A stretch of DNA of 64,000 bases from Tribonema minus (lineage: Eukaryota; Sar; Xanthophyceae; Tribonematales; Tribonemataceae). Positions 21,848 to 32,983 of this stretch are shown here, piece by piece; positions within the stretch are counted from its first letter, which is position 1, and the number at the start of each line of letters is the position of its first letter. The position numbers and the translations under genes are program-made. Under the pieces are notes generated by a model. That model was not told the DNA's origin, made no database searches, and saw only the letters and a list, made by a program, of their open reading frames with translations. The stretch spans positions 62,001-126,000 of the forward strand of contig JAFCMP010000553.1 of the NCBI GenBank assembly GCA_017506865.1, given 5' to 3'.

Positions 21848-23494
21848 ATTCCCACGAAACTACGAGCAACAAATTGTGGGGGGGGGGGGATGTACCGCGT
21901 TTTATGCAGCACGGCAGCGCCAGTGCAACGCTCACATAACACTTTCTTGCTCACAAACTTTGTTGCGCGCTCATGCCCAAAAAGCTGAGCACTGACCAGC
22001 TTCTTGACCACTGTGCGCATCTGCAACGCCAGCCAGCTATCGATGAAGGAAGCGCATCTCGCACGACACTCACTGATGGCATATGCAATACGCGCTCTGA
22101 TCTCTTCTTGCAGTTGCAGAAAAGCAGCGCCCAGCTATATGCGGCTACTTCAAGGCGATGCGCTGCCAGTGAGTGAGGCTGCACTGGCTGGCTCGGAGCG
22201 CGTGCGACGCATCTGTGGCCGCCACCGCGCATGGCCAGCAGCGGTGCATCACACGACAACTGTGCAGACCGGTGCCCGCAGGCTATGTAATGCCTGTGCG
22301 GTTGCTATGAGGCAACGCGCTGAGCAATGCTACTGTAGCTGAGCGCTGCTACAGCACCTCCAGCCGCGCTTTCAGCAGAGGCACCACAATGACATTGCGC
22401 CGCATGCAGAAGCGCAGCGCTCAGCACTCCGGCACAGCGTACTTCACCTTCACGGCCGCACTCAGACTGGGGCTACTAGTAGTACTCTGAGGCAGAGCTT
22501 TCAGCAAGGCTGCAAGAGCTGTCAGTCAGTGGTGATGTTACAGTAGTAAACGGACAGCAGCACACGAACCTTGGGCTCAGGCCCCAGCAGGCACACCGCA
22601 AGGATGTCGCATATCATGCACAAGAGCAACGCTCAGCACTCGCAAAGCTACTTCAAGTTCTCATGCGCTGAGCAATGCCGCCTGTGCTGACGGACAACCA
22701 AGGTTACGACTGAGTCCAGATGATGGAGTTTGTTGCATGCAGCACATGCTTTGGGGCTAGGGCAGTGCCAGCGCACCTTCACTGGCGCGATGAGAGTATT
22801 CAGGGTACTTACGCCAGAATATCATGATGAGCAGGGCCAGCATCAGCTACCTCCTACTGTACCTAGTGTGACTTACCTATTGCTACAAACTCCGAGTCAG
22901 CAAACGTCGTCAACACGCATGCAAAGTGACATCACTGTGCTGCTTTGTGGAGCAATCTTGGCATCACGCTTACAGTACAGCTGACAAAACAGGTCATGTC
23001 ATCATGTCACGCCGCCATTGATAACTGCTTCTGAAGTATGACTGCTCTAATGCAATGCAAAATCATGAGCAGCAGTGCATGCAAGACACGCCTATACATG
23101 CAGGAAACTCAAACACTGCTACTCATGTTGACATTGCCAGCATTAAACACAGCAACAGCAGCACATATAGTAGCACCATGACTCTTGAACTGACACAACT
23201 TCATGTCGGACAAGCTGCAAGCGCTAGCACATGTTCATTTACTGCAAGCAAGCGAGTGTGCTCTGCCTAGTCGATCAAGCAGCTGACTGCACACGCGGGC
23301 GTCAGTATGTATGCATGTATGCGCAGGCATCATGTACCTGAGAGAGCATGTCCCGTACCCTCACGCAGGCTACTCACCAGGGTCGCCGCTATTGCGGTCA
23401 GAACGTTGATGTCCTTCCGCGCTCAAGTCCTCAGCGCCAACTTGAAACGCCCTCTGACTATCATCATAGAAAGCGAAGGGTGCGTAATTGTGCC
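21848..23494. other. displaced A2 upstream region and array spacer
   Basis: 21848-22000 is the A2 upstream DNA pushed aside by the retrotransposon. 22000-22700 carries degenerate copies of exon edges of the 13-exon gene (the minus-strand TVVDKIV-type exon start, and the MACDILGVRLLG-type exon end near 22355-22420). 22700-23494 is the spacer shared by all ankyrin units, with the conserved donor block near 23365-23380. No intact gene is seen. Confidence 0.6.
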
Positions 23495-23596
23495 TCAGTC
23501 GCTCTCCACGCCGGGCCCCGGGCACCCATTGGCAAGTGCCCAATCCACTAACTCAAGATGGCCTTCGTCCCCGGCGAACTCTATTGTGTGCTCACC

Positions 23597-24937
23597 CTAG
23601 GGACACCCGTTGGCGCGCGCCCACTGCAGCACCTCCAGGTTACCCCCAAGATCAGCAGAGTCGCATGTGTTGCCATCCCAAGGGCAGCCATTGGCGCGCG
23701 CCCACTGCAGCACATCTAGGTGCCCGTACTGCGCAGCCTCGCTGCACGTCTCCTCGTCCCACGGGGCCCCGTTAGTACGCGCCCAAAGCAGGACGTCAAG
23801 ATGACCGCAACGTGCAGCGCCGCTGCACGTCCTCTCGTCCCATGGACACCCGTTGGCGCGCGCCCACTGCAGCACCGCAAGGTGCCCCTTCGAGGCGGAG
23901 AGGCAGCACGTTTCCTCATCCCAGGGGCATCCGTTGGTGCGCGCCCGCTGAAGCACATCAAGATAACCGCTCGACGCCGCGTCCCTGCAGGTGGTCGCGT
24001 CCCAGGGGCACCCGTTTGCATGTGCCCATTGCAGCACATTTAGGTGCCCGCCGAGTGCAGCGTCGCTGCATGTCCTCTCGCCCCAAGGGCAGCTGTGCGC
24101 ACGCGCCCACTGCAGCATATCGAGGCGCCCGGTCCTCGCAGCACAGGAGCATGTATACTCGTTCCAGGGACGACCGTTGGCGTGCGCCCACTGGAGCACC
24201 GCAAGGTGCCCGCTGCGCGCCGCGGATGAGCATGTCCCCTCATTCCAAGGGTACCCGTTTGCACGCGCCCACTGCAGCACCTCCAGCTGCCCGTTTTCCG
24301 CAGCATCTCTGCTTGTATATTTGCCCCATCGGCAGCCGTGAGCACGCGCCCACTGCAGTACCACAAGGTGCCCGTTTTTGGCAGCGGATGAGCACGTGCC
24401 CTCATTCCAGGGGCACCCGTTGGTGCGCGCCCACTGCAGCACCCTAAGATGCCCGGCCGCCGCGGCAACCATGGGTATTCGCTCATCCCAGGGGCAGCCG
24501 GCCCCGCGCAGCCACTGCAGCACTTGAAGATGACCGCCTTTCGCAGCAGCTCTGCACAACCGTGTGCCCTCGTCATCATTACGACAGCGCTCTCGCGGCC
24601 ACTGCACGAGCTGCTGGTGTCCCCTCTCGGCAGCGATTTCTGCGTGCCATGTTTGTAATGCTGTCGCGTGGGTGCTGCGCAGCTGAAGTAATGCTTTCAT
24701 ATCGCCCCTGCGGATGCAAGAGGTCTGCGCCGAGGCGGCTTTCATGCCGTTCTGTACCGCCCACAGGATCAGGCTGGTGCTGCCGACAGCATCCGCCGCC
24801 ACTGTCCGGTGCTTGCTGGGAGCCGGGCCATGCTCCAAAAAATCGTGGAAGGCGCGGCAGGTGCTCCTGAGCATGAGCGACGGAGGCAAGAAAGCCAGGA
24901 TATCGGCGGCGACGCTCAGGATCGGGTTGTCTGCCAT
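23597..24937 (-). CDS. F-box-like/ankyrin-repeat protein A3, late premature stop
   Basis: The ORF has 446 codons starting MADNPILSVAADILAFLPP. It has an F-box-like N-terminus, the conserved CIRRGDMKALLQLRSTHAT region and about 11 Cys-rich 27-residue repeats. Paralogues read CPWGEHTIEF at the last repeat; here the Trp codon TGG is TAG (23597-23599), so the ORF ends ANGCP. The downstream text stays in frame as GEHTIEFA and on to CPGPGVESD, stopping at 23495. The stop is therefore a recent single-base change removing about 34 C-terminal residues. The protein may still fold, since ankyrin stacks tolerate loss of terminal repeats. Confidence 0.82.
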   Translation of the reverse strand: MADNPILSVAADILAFLPPSLMLRSTCRAFHDFLEHGPAPSKHRTVAADAVGSTSLILWAVQNGMKAASAQTSCIRRGDMKALLQLRSTHATALQTWHAEIAAERGHQQLVQWPRERCRNDDEGTRLCRAAAKGGHLQVLQWLRGAGCPWDERIPMVAAAAGHLRVLQWARTNGCPWNEGTCSSAAKNGHLVVLQWARAHGCRWGKYTSRDAAENGQLEVLQWARANGYPWNEGTCSSAARSGHLAVLQWAHANGRPWNEYTCSCAARTGRLDMLQWARAHSCPWGERTCSDAALGGHLNVLQWAHANGCPWDATTCRDAASSGYLDVLQRARTNGCPWDEETCCLSASKGHLAVLQWARANGCPWDERTCSGAARCGHLDVLLWARTNGAPWDEETCSEAAQYGHLDVLQWARANGCPWDGNTCDSADLGGNLEVLQWARANGCP

Positions 24938-26620
24938 GGTCTACTGCGGGTAGAGCGTGAGTGAACGTTAGGGATGTCAAAGTTCAAAAGTAGATGGTGA
25001 ACTACAAGTGAAGTGCGAGTTGAACTATTTTCAAAATATTGCCATTCGACCACGAAACGAGGAGCAGAGTAGGGGAGGGGAGGGGACATACCGCATTTAT
25101 GCAGCATGGCACGCCAATGCAACGCTCACACAACACTTTGTTGTATGCTCAACACAACTTCAAAAAAAGCTGAGCACTGAGCAGATTCTTGACCACTGTG
25201 CGCATCTGCAACGCCAGCCAGCCATTGATGAAGAAAGCGCATCTTGCATGACACTCACTGATGACATATCCAGCACGCGCTCTGATCTCTTCTTGCAGAA
25301 AAGCAGTGCCCAGCTATATATGCGGCTACTTCATGGCGATGCGCTGAGTGAGGCTGCACTGGCTGGCTCGGAGCGCGTGCGATGCACTTGTGGCCGCCAC
25401 CCTGCATGGCCAGCAGCCGTGCATTACACGACAATTGTGCAGACCGGTAAACGCAGGCTGCATAATGCCTGTGGGCTGCTATGAGGCAACGTGCTGAGCA
25501 ATGCTGCTGTGTCTGAGCGCTGCACACACCTCCAGCCGCTCCAGCAGGCGCACCCCAATGACGTTGTGTTGCATGCACAACAGCGCTCAGCACTCTGGCG
25601 CAGCAACTTCAAGGCGACGCTTTCAGAACTTTGTTGAACCTACTGACTCAGAGGGTATTCTGAGGCAGCATGCTGCAATAGCTGAGCGTTAATGTAGCAC
25701 ACGCACCTCGGGCTCACTGGCAGGCCCCAGCAGGCACACCCCAGGGATGCTGCGCGCCATGCACAACAGCAGCGCTCAGCACTTGCCAACAGTGTGCATC
25801 TACCTCAAGTTCTGATGCTGAGAAGTTGCTCCACCTGTCAGTGAACCTGACTCACTCGGAGCTGTGGAGATTAACAGTGATCACTGAATACAGACAGTGG
25901 ATGCAGCGCATACATTGCGGCTGGGGCAGTGCCAACGCGCCTTAACTGTCAAATATGAGAGTATTTGGGTGCTTGCGCCATAATGAGTAGGGCCAGCATC
26001 AGCTATTGGTGACCTCCTGGTGTATGTCTGTCTTACCTGTTGCTTCAACCTAGCAGACATCATCAACACACATGCAATGTGACATCGCTGTGCGGCGTGT
26101 TAGCAAGTGCGACACCACACTAACACTACAGCCGGTGAAACAGGTCATACCATCATCTCGTGCTGCCAATTGTAACTATGATTGCTCTACATGATGCAAT
26201 GCACAACCAGGAGCAGCATCGCACTTGCCACATGCCCATACCCATGCACAACACTCATGACCGCTATACCGTACTGTACGCATTGCGAGCATTAAAAGCA
26301 GCATCAGCAGCACATGCAGCAGCAGCATGACTCTGACACAACTTCATCTCGCACAAGCTGCAAGCGCTAAGACACATGCATTTACTGCATGCAAGCGAGT
26401 GTGCACTGCCTAGTTGGTGAAGCAGCTAACAACACACATGGCGTATGTGTGTATGTCTAGGCAAGTATGCCATACCTGAGACAGCATGTACTCTCACAAT
26501 CATAGCTACTCACCAGCGCCGCCGCTCTGCTAATGGGACCTGTAAAAGCCTCCTGGCTCATGTCCTTATCAGCAAAGTCCCCAATATCATCATGGAAAGC
26601 GAAGGATGCGTCATTGTGCC
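24938..26620. other. array spacer between A4 and A3
   Basis: 24950-25020 resembles the upstream block of A2 and A4 (GTCAAAGTTCAAAAGTAGAT and TGAACTAC). 25130-25850 contains degenerate exon-edge copies of the 13-exon gene (CAGCAGGCGCACCCCAATGACG near 25540 corresponds to the VRLLG-type exon end). 25860-26620 is the common spacer with the donor block near 26505. No gene is recognised. Confidence 0.55.
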
Positions 26621-27565
26621 TCAGTTGGGCTCTGGGCACCCATTGGCACGTGCCCAATCCGCCACTTCCTGATGGCCTTCATCCTCGGCGATTTTCATAG
26701 TGTGCTCACCCCAGGGACACCCGTTGGCGCGCGCCCACTGCAGCACCTCCAGGTGACCCCCAAGACCAGCAGTGTCGCATGTATCGCCATCCCAAGGGCA
26801 GCCGTTGGCGCGCGCCCATTGCAGCGCATCTAGGTGCCCGCCCTGTGCGGCATCGTAGCACGTCTCCTCATCCCATGGGGCCCCGTTAGCACGTGCCCAC
26901 TGCAGAACCGCAAGGTGCCCTTTTGCTGCGGCGTACCTGCACGTGTCTCTATCCCAGGAGCAACCGTTGGCGCGCGCCCACTGCAGCACCGCAAGGTGCC
27001 CGCCTTCCGCAGCACGCATGCACGTGCACGCGTTCCAGGGACAACCGTTGGCGCGCGCCCACTGCAGCACCGCAAGATGCCCGCCTGCCGCTGCAGCACT
27101 GGGTATGTCCTGGTACCAGGCGCAGCCCTCCCGGCGCAGCCACTGCAGCACCTCAAGGTGACCGCCTTTTGCAGCAGCCCTGCACAAGAATATACCCCCG
27201 TACTCGTGGCGGCAACGTTCTCGCAGCCACTGCACTAGCTGCAGATGTCCCCTCTCGGCAGCGATTGTGATGTGCCGTGGCAGCAATTTTGTCGCATGGG
27301 AGCAGCGGAGCTGAAGCAGTGCTGCCATATCGCCCCTGCGGATGCACGAGGTCTGCGCCGAGGCACCGTCCATGCCGTTCAGCATCGCCCACAGGATGAG
27401 GCTGGTGCTGCCGACAGCGTCCGCTGCCACGGTTTGATGCTTCCGTGGTGCCGGGCCATGCTCTAAGATATCGTGGAAGGCGTGGCAGGTGCTCCTGCTC
27501 ATCAGCGTGGGAGGCAGAAAAGCCAGGATATCGGCGGCGACGCTCAGGATCGGGTTGGCTGCCAT
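26621..27565 (-). CDS. F-box-like/ankyrin-repeat protein A4 (intact)
   Basis: The ORF has 314 codons. The start MAANPILSVAADILAFLPP and the conserved AADAVGSTSLILWAM and CIRRGDMAALLQLR blocks match A2 closely. About seven 27-residue repeats follow, and the protein ends WARANGCPEPN. There are no stops or frameshifts relative to its paralogues. The upstream block (27600-27675: TTCAAAGTTCAAGTAGATG, GAACTACGACCAAGCG, then CCATTCCCACGAAAC) is the uninterrupted form of the A2 upstream region. Function beyond protein binding is not shown by the sequence. Confidence 0.85.
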   Translation of the reverse strand: MAANPILSVAADILAFLPPTLMSRSTCHAFHDILEHGPAPRKHQTVAADAVGSTSLILWAMLNGMDGASAQTSCIRRGDMAALLQLRCSHATKLLPRHITIAAERGHLQLVQWLRERCRHEYGGIFLCRAAAKGGHLEVLQWLRREGCAWYQDIPSAAAAGGHLAVLQWARANGCPWNACTCMRAAEGGHLAVLQWARANGCSWDRDTCRYAAAKGHLAVLQWARANGAPWDEETCYDAAQGGHLDALQWARANGCPWDGDTCDTAGLGGHLEVLQWARANGCPWGEHTMKIAEDEGHQEVADWARANGCPEPN

Positions 27566-29306
27566 GGTCTACTTGTGGGTAGAGCGTGTCGTGTTGATGG
27601 GGTTGATGGGATTTCAAAGTTCAAAGTTCAAGTAGATGTTGAACTACGACCAAGCGAGTTGGCCATTCCCACGAAACTAATGTACGAGCAACAAAAAGTG
27701 TGTGCGTGGGGGGGACGTACCGCATTGATGCAGCACGGCAGCGCCAGTGCAACGCTCACAAAACACTTTCTTGTTCAAAACTTTGTTGCGCGCTGAAGCC
27801 CAATTAGCTGAGCACTGACCAGCTTCTTGACCGCTGTGCGCATCTGCAACGCCAGCCAGCTATCGATGAAGGAAGCTCATCTCGCACGACACTCACTGAT
27901 GGCATGTGCAACACGCGCTCTGATCCCTTCTTGCAGAAAAGCGGCGGCCAGCTCTGATGCGGTTACTTAAAGGCGATGCGCTGCCAGTGAGTGAGGCTGC
28001 ACTGGCTGGCTCGGAGCGCGTGCGACGCACATGTGGCGGCAACCGCGCATGGCCAGCGGCCGTGCATTGCACAACACTTGCCAAGTCCGCATAGCATGGG
28101 CTCATGCGCCTGTGTGGCTGCTATGAGGCAACGCGCTGAGCAATGCTGCTGTACCTGAGTGCTGCTGCGCAGCACGCACCTCCAGCCGCTCCAGCATTCG
28201 CACCCCAATGACGTCGCACCGCATGTTGAATCACAGCGCTCAGTACTCTGGCGCGGCGTACTTACCCTTCAAGGCTGCGCACTCAGGCTGAGGCTATGAG
28301 TAGTACTCTGAGGCAGAGCGTTCAGCAAGACTGCCAGAGCTGACCGTTGATATAGTAGTCTAAGACAGACAACAGTACACGCACATCAGACCCCAGCAGA
28401 CCAACCCAAAGATGCCGTGCGCCCTGCACAAGAGCAGCGCTCAGCACTCGTGCAGCTACTTCAAGTCTCATGCGCTGAGCAGTTGCCCTGCCTGTGTCTG
28501 AGCTGCGGAGACGACCAACTTGCATTGAGTACCGATTGGTGGTGGAGTTTGTGGCATGCAGCGCATAATTTGCAGCTGGTGCAGTGCCAGCGCACCTTTG
28601 CTGGCAAAGTTGAAGAGTATGGGGGTATCTGCTCCAGAATGAGTAGGGCCAGCATCAGCTATAGTTACCTGCCTACTGTGTGTGTGACTTACCTTTTACT
28701 TCAACTCAGCAAACACTGGGGCTAGCTCATCAACACACATGCAATGTGACATCGCTGTGCGGCCATGTTGAGCAATTGTGACACAAACGGTACAGCTGGG
28801 AAACAGGTCAATGACATGTCATCGATTCGTGCCGCCAATTGTAACTATGATTGATCTCCATGATGCAATGCGAAACCACGAGCAGCATTGCACTTGACAC
28901 ATGCCCATACCCATGCCTAAAACTCCAATACCGCCATACTGACAGTGTACGCATTGCGAGCATTGAAAGCGGCATCAGCAGCACATACAGCAACAGCATG
29001 ACTCTGACACAACTTCATCTCGCACAAGCTGCAAGCGCCAACACATGTCCATTTACTACATGCAAGCTAGCGTGCACTGCCTAGTCTATGAAGCAGCTAA
29101 CTGCACACACAGGCACAGGTATGTATGTATGCGCAGGCATCATGTACCTGAGAGAGCATGTACCGTACCCTCACGCAGGCTACTCACCAGGCCACACCTG
29201 AGATGGCATGTATTCTCACCAGGGCCGCCGCTATCCTGATCGCTCACGTCCTCCTCGGCAAAGCCCCAGCTATCATCATGGACAACGATGGATACGTCAT
29301 GGTGGC
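27566..29306. other. array spacer between A5 and A4
   Basis: 27600-27700 is the A4 upstream block. 27800-28480 carries degenerate exon-edge copies of the 13-exon gene (for example CCAGCCGCTCCAGC near 28180). 28500-29306 is the common spacer, with donor blocks GGTGAGTAG (minus) near 29180. A hydrophobic fragment MLALLILEQ (minus, about 28650) recurs in diverged form in sibling spacers. No gene is supported. Confidence 0.5.
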
Positions 29307-30977
29307 TCAGTTGAGCTCTGGGAACCCATTGGCACGTGCCCAATCCGCTATATCCTGATGGCCTTCTTCCTCGGCAAACTCTATAGTGTGCTCACCCCAG
29401 GGACACCCGTTGGCGCGCGTCCACTGCAGCACCTCCAGGTGACCCCCCCTGGCAGCGGACTCGCATGTACGGCTGTCCCAAGGGCAGCCATTGGCGCGCG
29501 CCCACTGCAGCACCTCTAGATGCCCTCCCTCCGCAGCGTAGCTGCATGTACGCTCGTCCCATGCGGCCCCGTTGGCACGTGCCCAACGCAGGATGTGAAG
29601 ATACTCGTCTTCCGCTGCACGGAAGCATGTGTCCACATCCCAGGGGCACCTGTTGGCGCGCGCCCACTGCAGCACCTCCAGGCGCCCCCACCCCGCAGCA
29701 CAGCTGCACGTTTTCTCGTCCCAGGGGCACCCGTTGGTGCGCACCCACTGCAGTACATCTAAGTGCCCCCCCTCCGCAGCGGATGAGCATGTGCTCTCAT
29801 TCCAGGAAAACCCGTTGGCGCGCGCCCACCGCAGTACCGCATGGTGCCCGCCGCCAGCTGCGGATGCGCATGTGGACGCATCCCAGGAACAGCCGTTAGC
29901 ATGTGCCCACTGCAGCACCGCAAGATGCCCCCTGCCCGCAGCGGCCGAGCAGGTCTCCGTGTCCCAGGGGCAGCCGTTGGCGCGTGCCCACTGAAGCACA
30001 TCAAGACGCCCGATCCCCGCAGCGGCCGAGCAGGTTTCCGTGTCCCAGGGGCAGCCATTGGCGAGCGCCCACTGCAGCACATGTAGGTGCCCCCCTTCCA
30101 CAGCATAGCTGCATGTTTTGTTATCCCAGGGACACCCGTTGGCGTGTGCCCACTGCAGAACGGCAAGGTGCCCCCCGCGCGCAGCATTGCTGCATGTCAA
30201 CGCGTCCCAGGGACACCCGTGTGCACGCGCCCACTGCAGTACTGCAAGGTGCCCGCCGCTCGCCGCGGACGAGCATGTGTACTCATCCCAGGGACACGCA
30301 TTGCCGCGTGCCCACTGCAGAACTGCAAGGTGCCCTTTTGCTGCGGCGTACATGCACGTGTAAGTATCCCAGGGGCAACCGTTGGCGCGCGCCCACTGCA
30401 GTACCGCAAGGTGACCGCCGCTAGCCGAATGTGCGCATGTGCACCCGTTCCAGGGACAACCGTTGGCACGCGCCCACTGCAGCACCGCAAGATGCCCGCC
30501 TTGCGCGGCACTTAAGGTCGTGATGCCGTCCCACGCGCAGCCGTCGTGGCGAAGCCACTGCAGGACCTCGAGCTGACCGCCTTCCGCAGCAGCTTCGCAC
30601 CACATAATCTCATTTTGATAGCGGCAATGCTGTCGCAGCCACTGCACCATCTGCAGATGTCCCCTCTCGGCAGCGATCTTGGCGTGCCGCGGCAGCAGTT
30701 CTGTCGCGTGGGTGCTGCGGAGCTGCAGCAATGCTGCCATATCGCCCCTGCCGATGCACGAGGTCTGCGCCATTTCAGCAGCCATGCCGTCCTGCACTGC
30801 CCACTGAATCAGGCTGGTGCTGCCGACAGCATCGGCCGCCACGGTCTGGTGCTTTCGTGGGGCCGGACCGTGCTCCAAGATATCGTGGAAGGTGCGGCAG
30901 GTGCTCTGGCCATGAGCGTCGGAGGCAAGAAACCCAGGACATCGGGGGCGACGCTCAGGATCGGATTGGCGGCCATG
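29307..30977 (-). CDS. F-box-like/ankyrin-repeat protein A5, longest copy, N-terminal frameshift
   Basis: This copy has about 15 Cys-rich 27-residue ankyrin repeats, the longest in the window. The family start MAANPILS is present at 30977 and reads through VAPDVLGFLPPTLMAR. One base is then missing relative to the paralogues (ATGGCCAGAGC, where siblings have an extra base), so the conserved STCRTFHDILEHG continues in another frame. The long frame can instead begin at an upstream ATG at 30995 (MSEVINHGRQSDPERRP), which replaces the first F-box helix by unrelated residues. Either the F-box part is lost and the repeat protein is still made, or the gene is a young pseudogene. It ends WARANGFPELN. 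Confidence 0.75.
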   Translation of the reverse strand, partial: HGRQSDPERRPRCPGFLASDAHGQSTCRTFHDILEHGPAPRKHQTVAADAVGSTSLIQWAVQDGMAAEMAQTSCIGRGDMAALLQLRSTHATELLPRHAKIAAERGHLQMVQWLRQHCRYQNEIMWCEAAAEGGQLEVLQWLRHDGCAWDGITTLSAAQGGHLAVLQWARANGCPWNGCTCAHSASGGHLAVLQWARANGCPWDTYTCMYAAAKGHLAVLQWARGNACPWDEYTCSSAASGGHLAVLQWARAHGCPWDALTCSNAARGGHLAVLQWAHANGCPWDNKTCSYAVEGGHLHVLQWALANGCPWDTETCSAAAGIGRLDVLQWARANGCPWDTETCSAAAGRGHLAVLQWAHANGCSWDASTCASAAGGGHHAVLRWARANGFSWNESTCSSAAEGGHLDVLQWVRTNGCPWDEKTCSCAAGWGRLEVLQWARANRCPWDVDTCFRAAEDEYLHILRWARANGAAWDERTCSYAAEGGHLEVLQWARANGCPWDSRTCESAARGGHLEVLQWTRANGCPWGEHTIEFAEEEGHQDIADWARANGFPELN

Positions 30978-30995
30978 ATTGATTACCTCACTCAA

Positions 30996-32310
30996 AGTGA
31001 AATCTAGAGAACTGTGGGGACCGCGCGCGCCCCTATTGCTGTCTGTCCTGCGTCCGTCCTTCTTTAATATAAAACACCAAGTTCAAGAGGAAGTACAGCT
31101 AATAATAACGGGTTTTGCGAACACACACACCACGTGTCAGTCAGTCAGTCAGTCTTGTCCGTCAGTCAGTCAGTGGTCAGTCAGTGTCAGTCTGTGTCTG
31201 TCATCCTCATGTCTTCCATCCAAACTTAATCAATATTATTCCAATAGCGCAAACGTGACAACAACTGCAGCTGCAATATGAGTCCCGGCACTGAAGCTTC
31301 AGTGCTCAAGCAGCTGGCCAGCACCACTTGGTGCAAGCAATCAGCAGGTGTTCAGTGCTCAAAAGTAAGTACGGCAGACGCAAACAGACAGATGTCAGGG
31401 AGGAAGACTCATCACAAACATTAGTTTACATTTACAACCAGTGGGTCTGCAGAAAGCGCCAGCTCACCGTCAACAGCTACAGAGAGAAGGCCACTGGCAG
31501 CCATCATCATTCACTGCATCAATGCACAAACCAACGCTGAGTCTCACAAAACATGTCCCATGTGCACGTCACCTATTTCTGATGTTGAATCTCCGCCAGC
31601 AAAGGCTACACAAGTGCTGTTCAATGACATGGAACGTGCAACTATCTGGTCCTACTTGTGAGTCAGGGCTCATTCTGTGCATGCCCCGAGCTGCCAGCCT
31701 CCGCCAGCGCTGCAAGAGCGGCCCATCTGCCAGCCCTGCAAGAGGCCTCGTGGTGCTATCTGTGTACGTGGCCGGACAACCATGGCTCGCTGACCTTTAC
31801 CAAACTCAAGCCCACTGCATGAAGAGCTAGTACACAGTTGGCTGGATTGTCTTGCAGGTGCACCCGATGTTGAGCACTGCTGGTTGATGTGGGAGCGCTG
31901 CCGCCGCAGTTCTGTCCCAGTCACAGCACTGTGTACAACTGTGTAGTAATGCTCCTTTTGGCAGCGCTGCTGATGCTCCTTTGCTGCCAGGGCGCAGCAG
32001 CAGAAGAAGTGGCAAAGGGGCACATAGTATACTGCCGTTGCCACCCTCTTGAACACCCGCCGCTCCACCCAGATGAGAAGCAACCCCAGAATATGGGCAA
32101 TTGTCTCAACGCGAACACCCCAAAGCTTCATGTAGTCAGGGACCCCCATGACACCCTACCAAGTGGAGGCCGAAGATCCCTGCAGCGGCCGCACGAAGGC
32201 GATACGCGGCAATTGCCCCAGGGCACCGCCCAAGTTGAACGGACTACTAGGGCTGCGAGTCACTCAATGCTCAATTACAGCGAGGGCTAGGGCTGGTGCT
32301 AGAGCTAGGT
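30996..32310. other. intergenic region between A5 and the 13-exon gene
   Basis: The region holds a GTCA microsatellite (31137-31190) and an AT-richer stretch (31040-31260). No ORF has recognisable content. Confidence 0.5.
31137..31190. repeat. (GTCA)n microsatellite
   Basis: Runs of GTCAGTCAGTCA are interrupted by TTGTCC and GG. It lies about 160 bp upstream of the A5 start. Confidence 0.85.
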
Positions 32311-32952
32311 CTAGAGCGAGACGACACCATCCTCATCCTCTTCGTCCGCGCACGCAAAGTCGCGCATCAGCGCGGCGTGTGCGACCTTCGCCTGCGCCGC
32401 GATCGCGCGCGCCTCGCGCTCTTCCTCATCGAAGCAGTGCTCTAGACTGTCACCGCTGCCGCCGCTGCTCTCGCGCCCTTCCGCAGGCATCGGCGGCGCG
32501 ACGAAGGCGCTCGCGCGGCGGCCGCGCACCGCAGCCGCACGCGCGCGTGACAGCGCCGCGCTGCCGCTGCCAAGCGACGCCACGCTGCCGCCGCCGCCGC
32601 CGCCGACGCTGCACGGTGAGCCGTGGCCTGACCCCCCTGGTGACCCCCCCAGCCTCTCCACGAGGTTTAGGGGGTCGTCCAAGAGCAGCAGCGAGGCGGC
32701 GGAGCCGACAGAGTGGGGCGTCCCTGAGGCATCCAAGTTGAGGTTTGAGTTGAAGTTTGAATGGACGTCGTCGCCAACCTCCACAAGCGCGGGCACCTCA
32801 CCGCCGGACCGTGGCAGCGCGTGAGCACTGCTGTCAGTGCTGCCGCCGGCAGAGTCTGCGGCGTCGAAGGCCGGCAGGTCGGCGGTGATGGTGAGGAAGC
32901 GGCCGCGCTGCTCGTAGTGGCGTACGGGGGCGCGCGGCGTGAGCGCAGTATT

Positions 32953-32983
<31 letters not shown>

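Noticed and set aside
21807..21935. First 43 codons of the OTU-RT frame as part of the protein
   Set aside because: Most of this stretch matches the A4 upstream region, so it is host flank and not element coding sequence.
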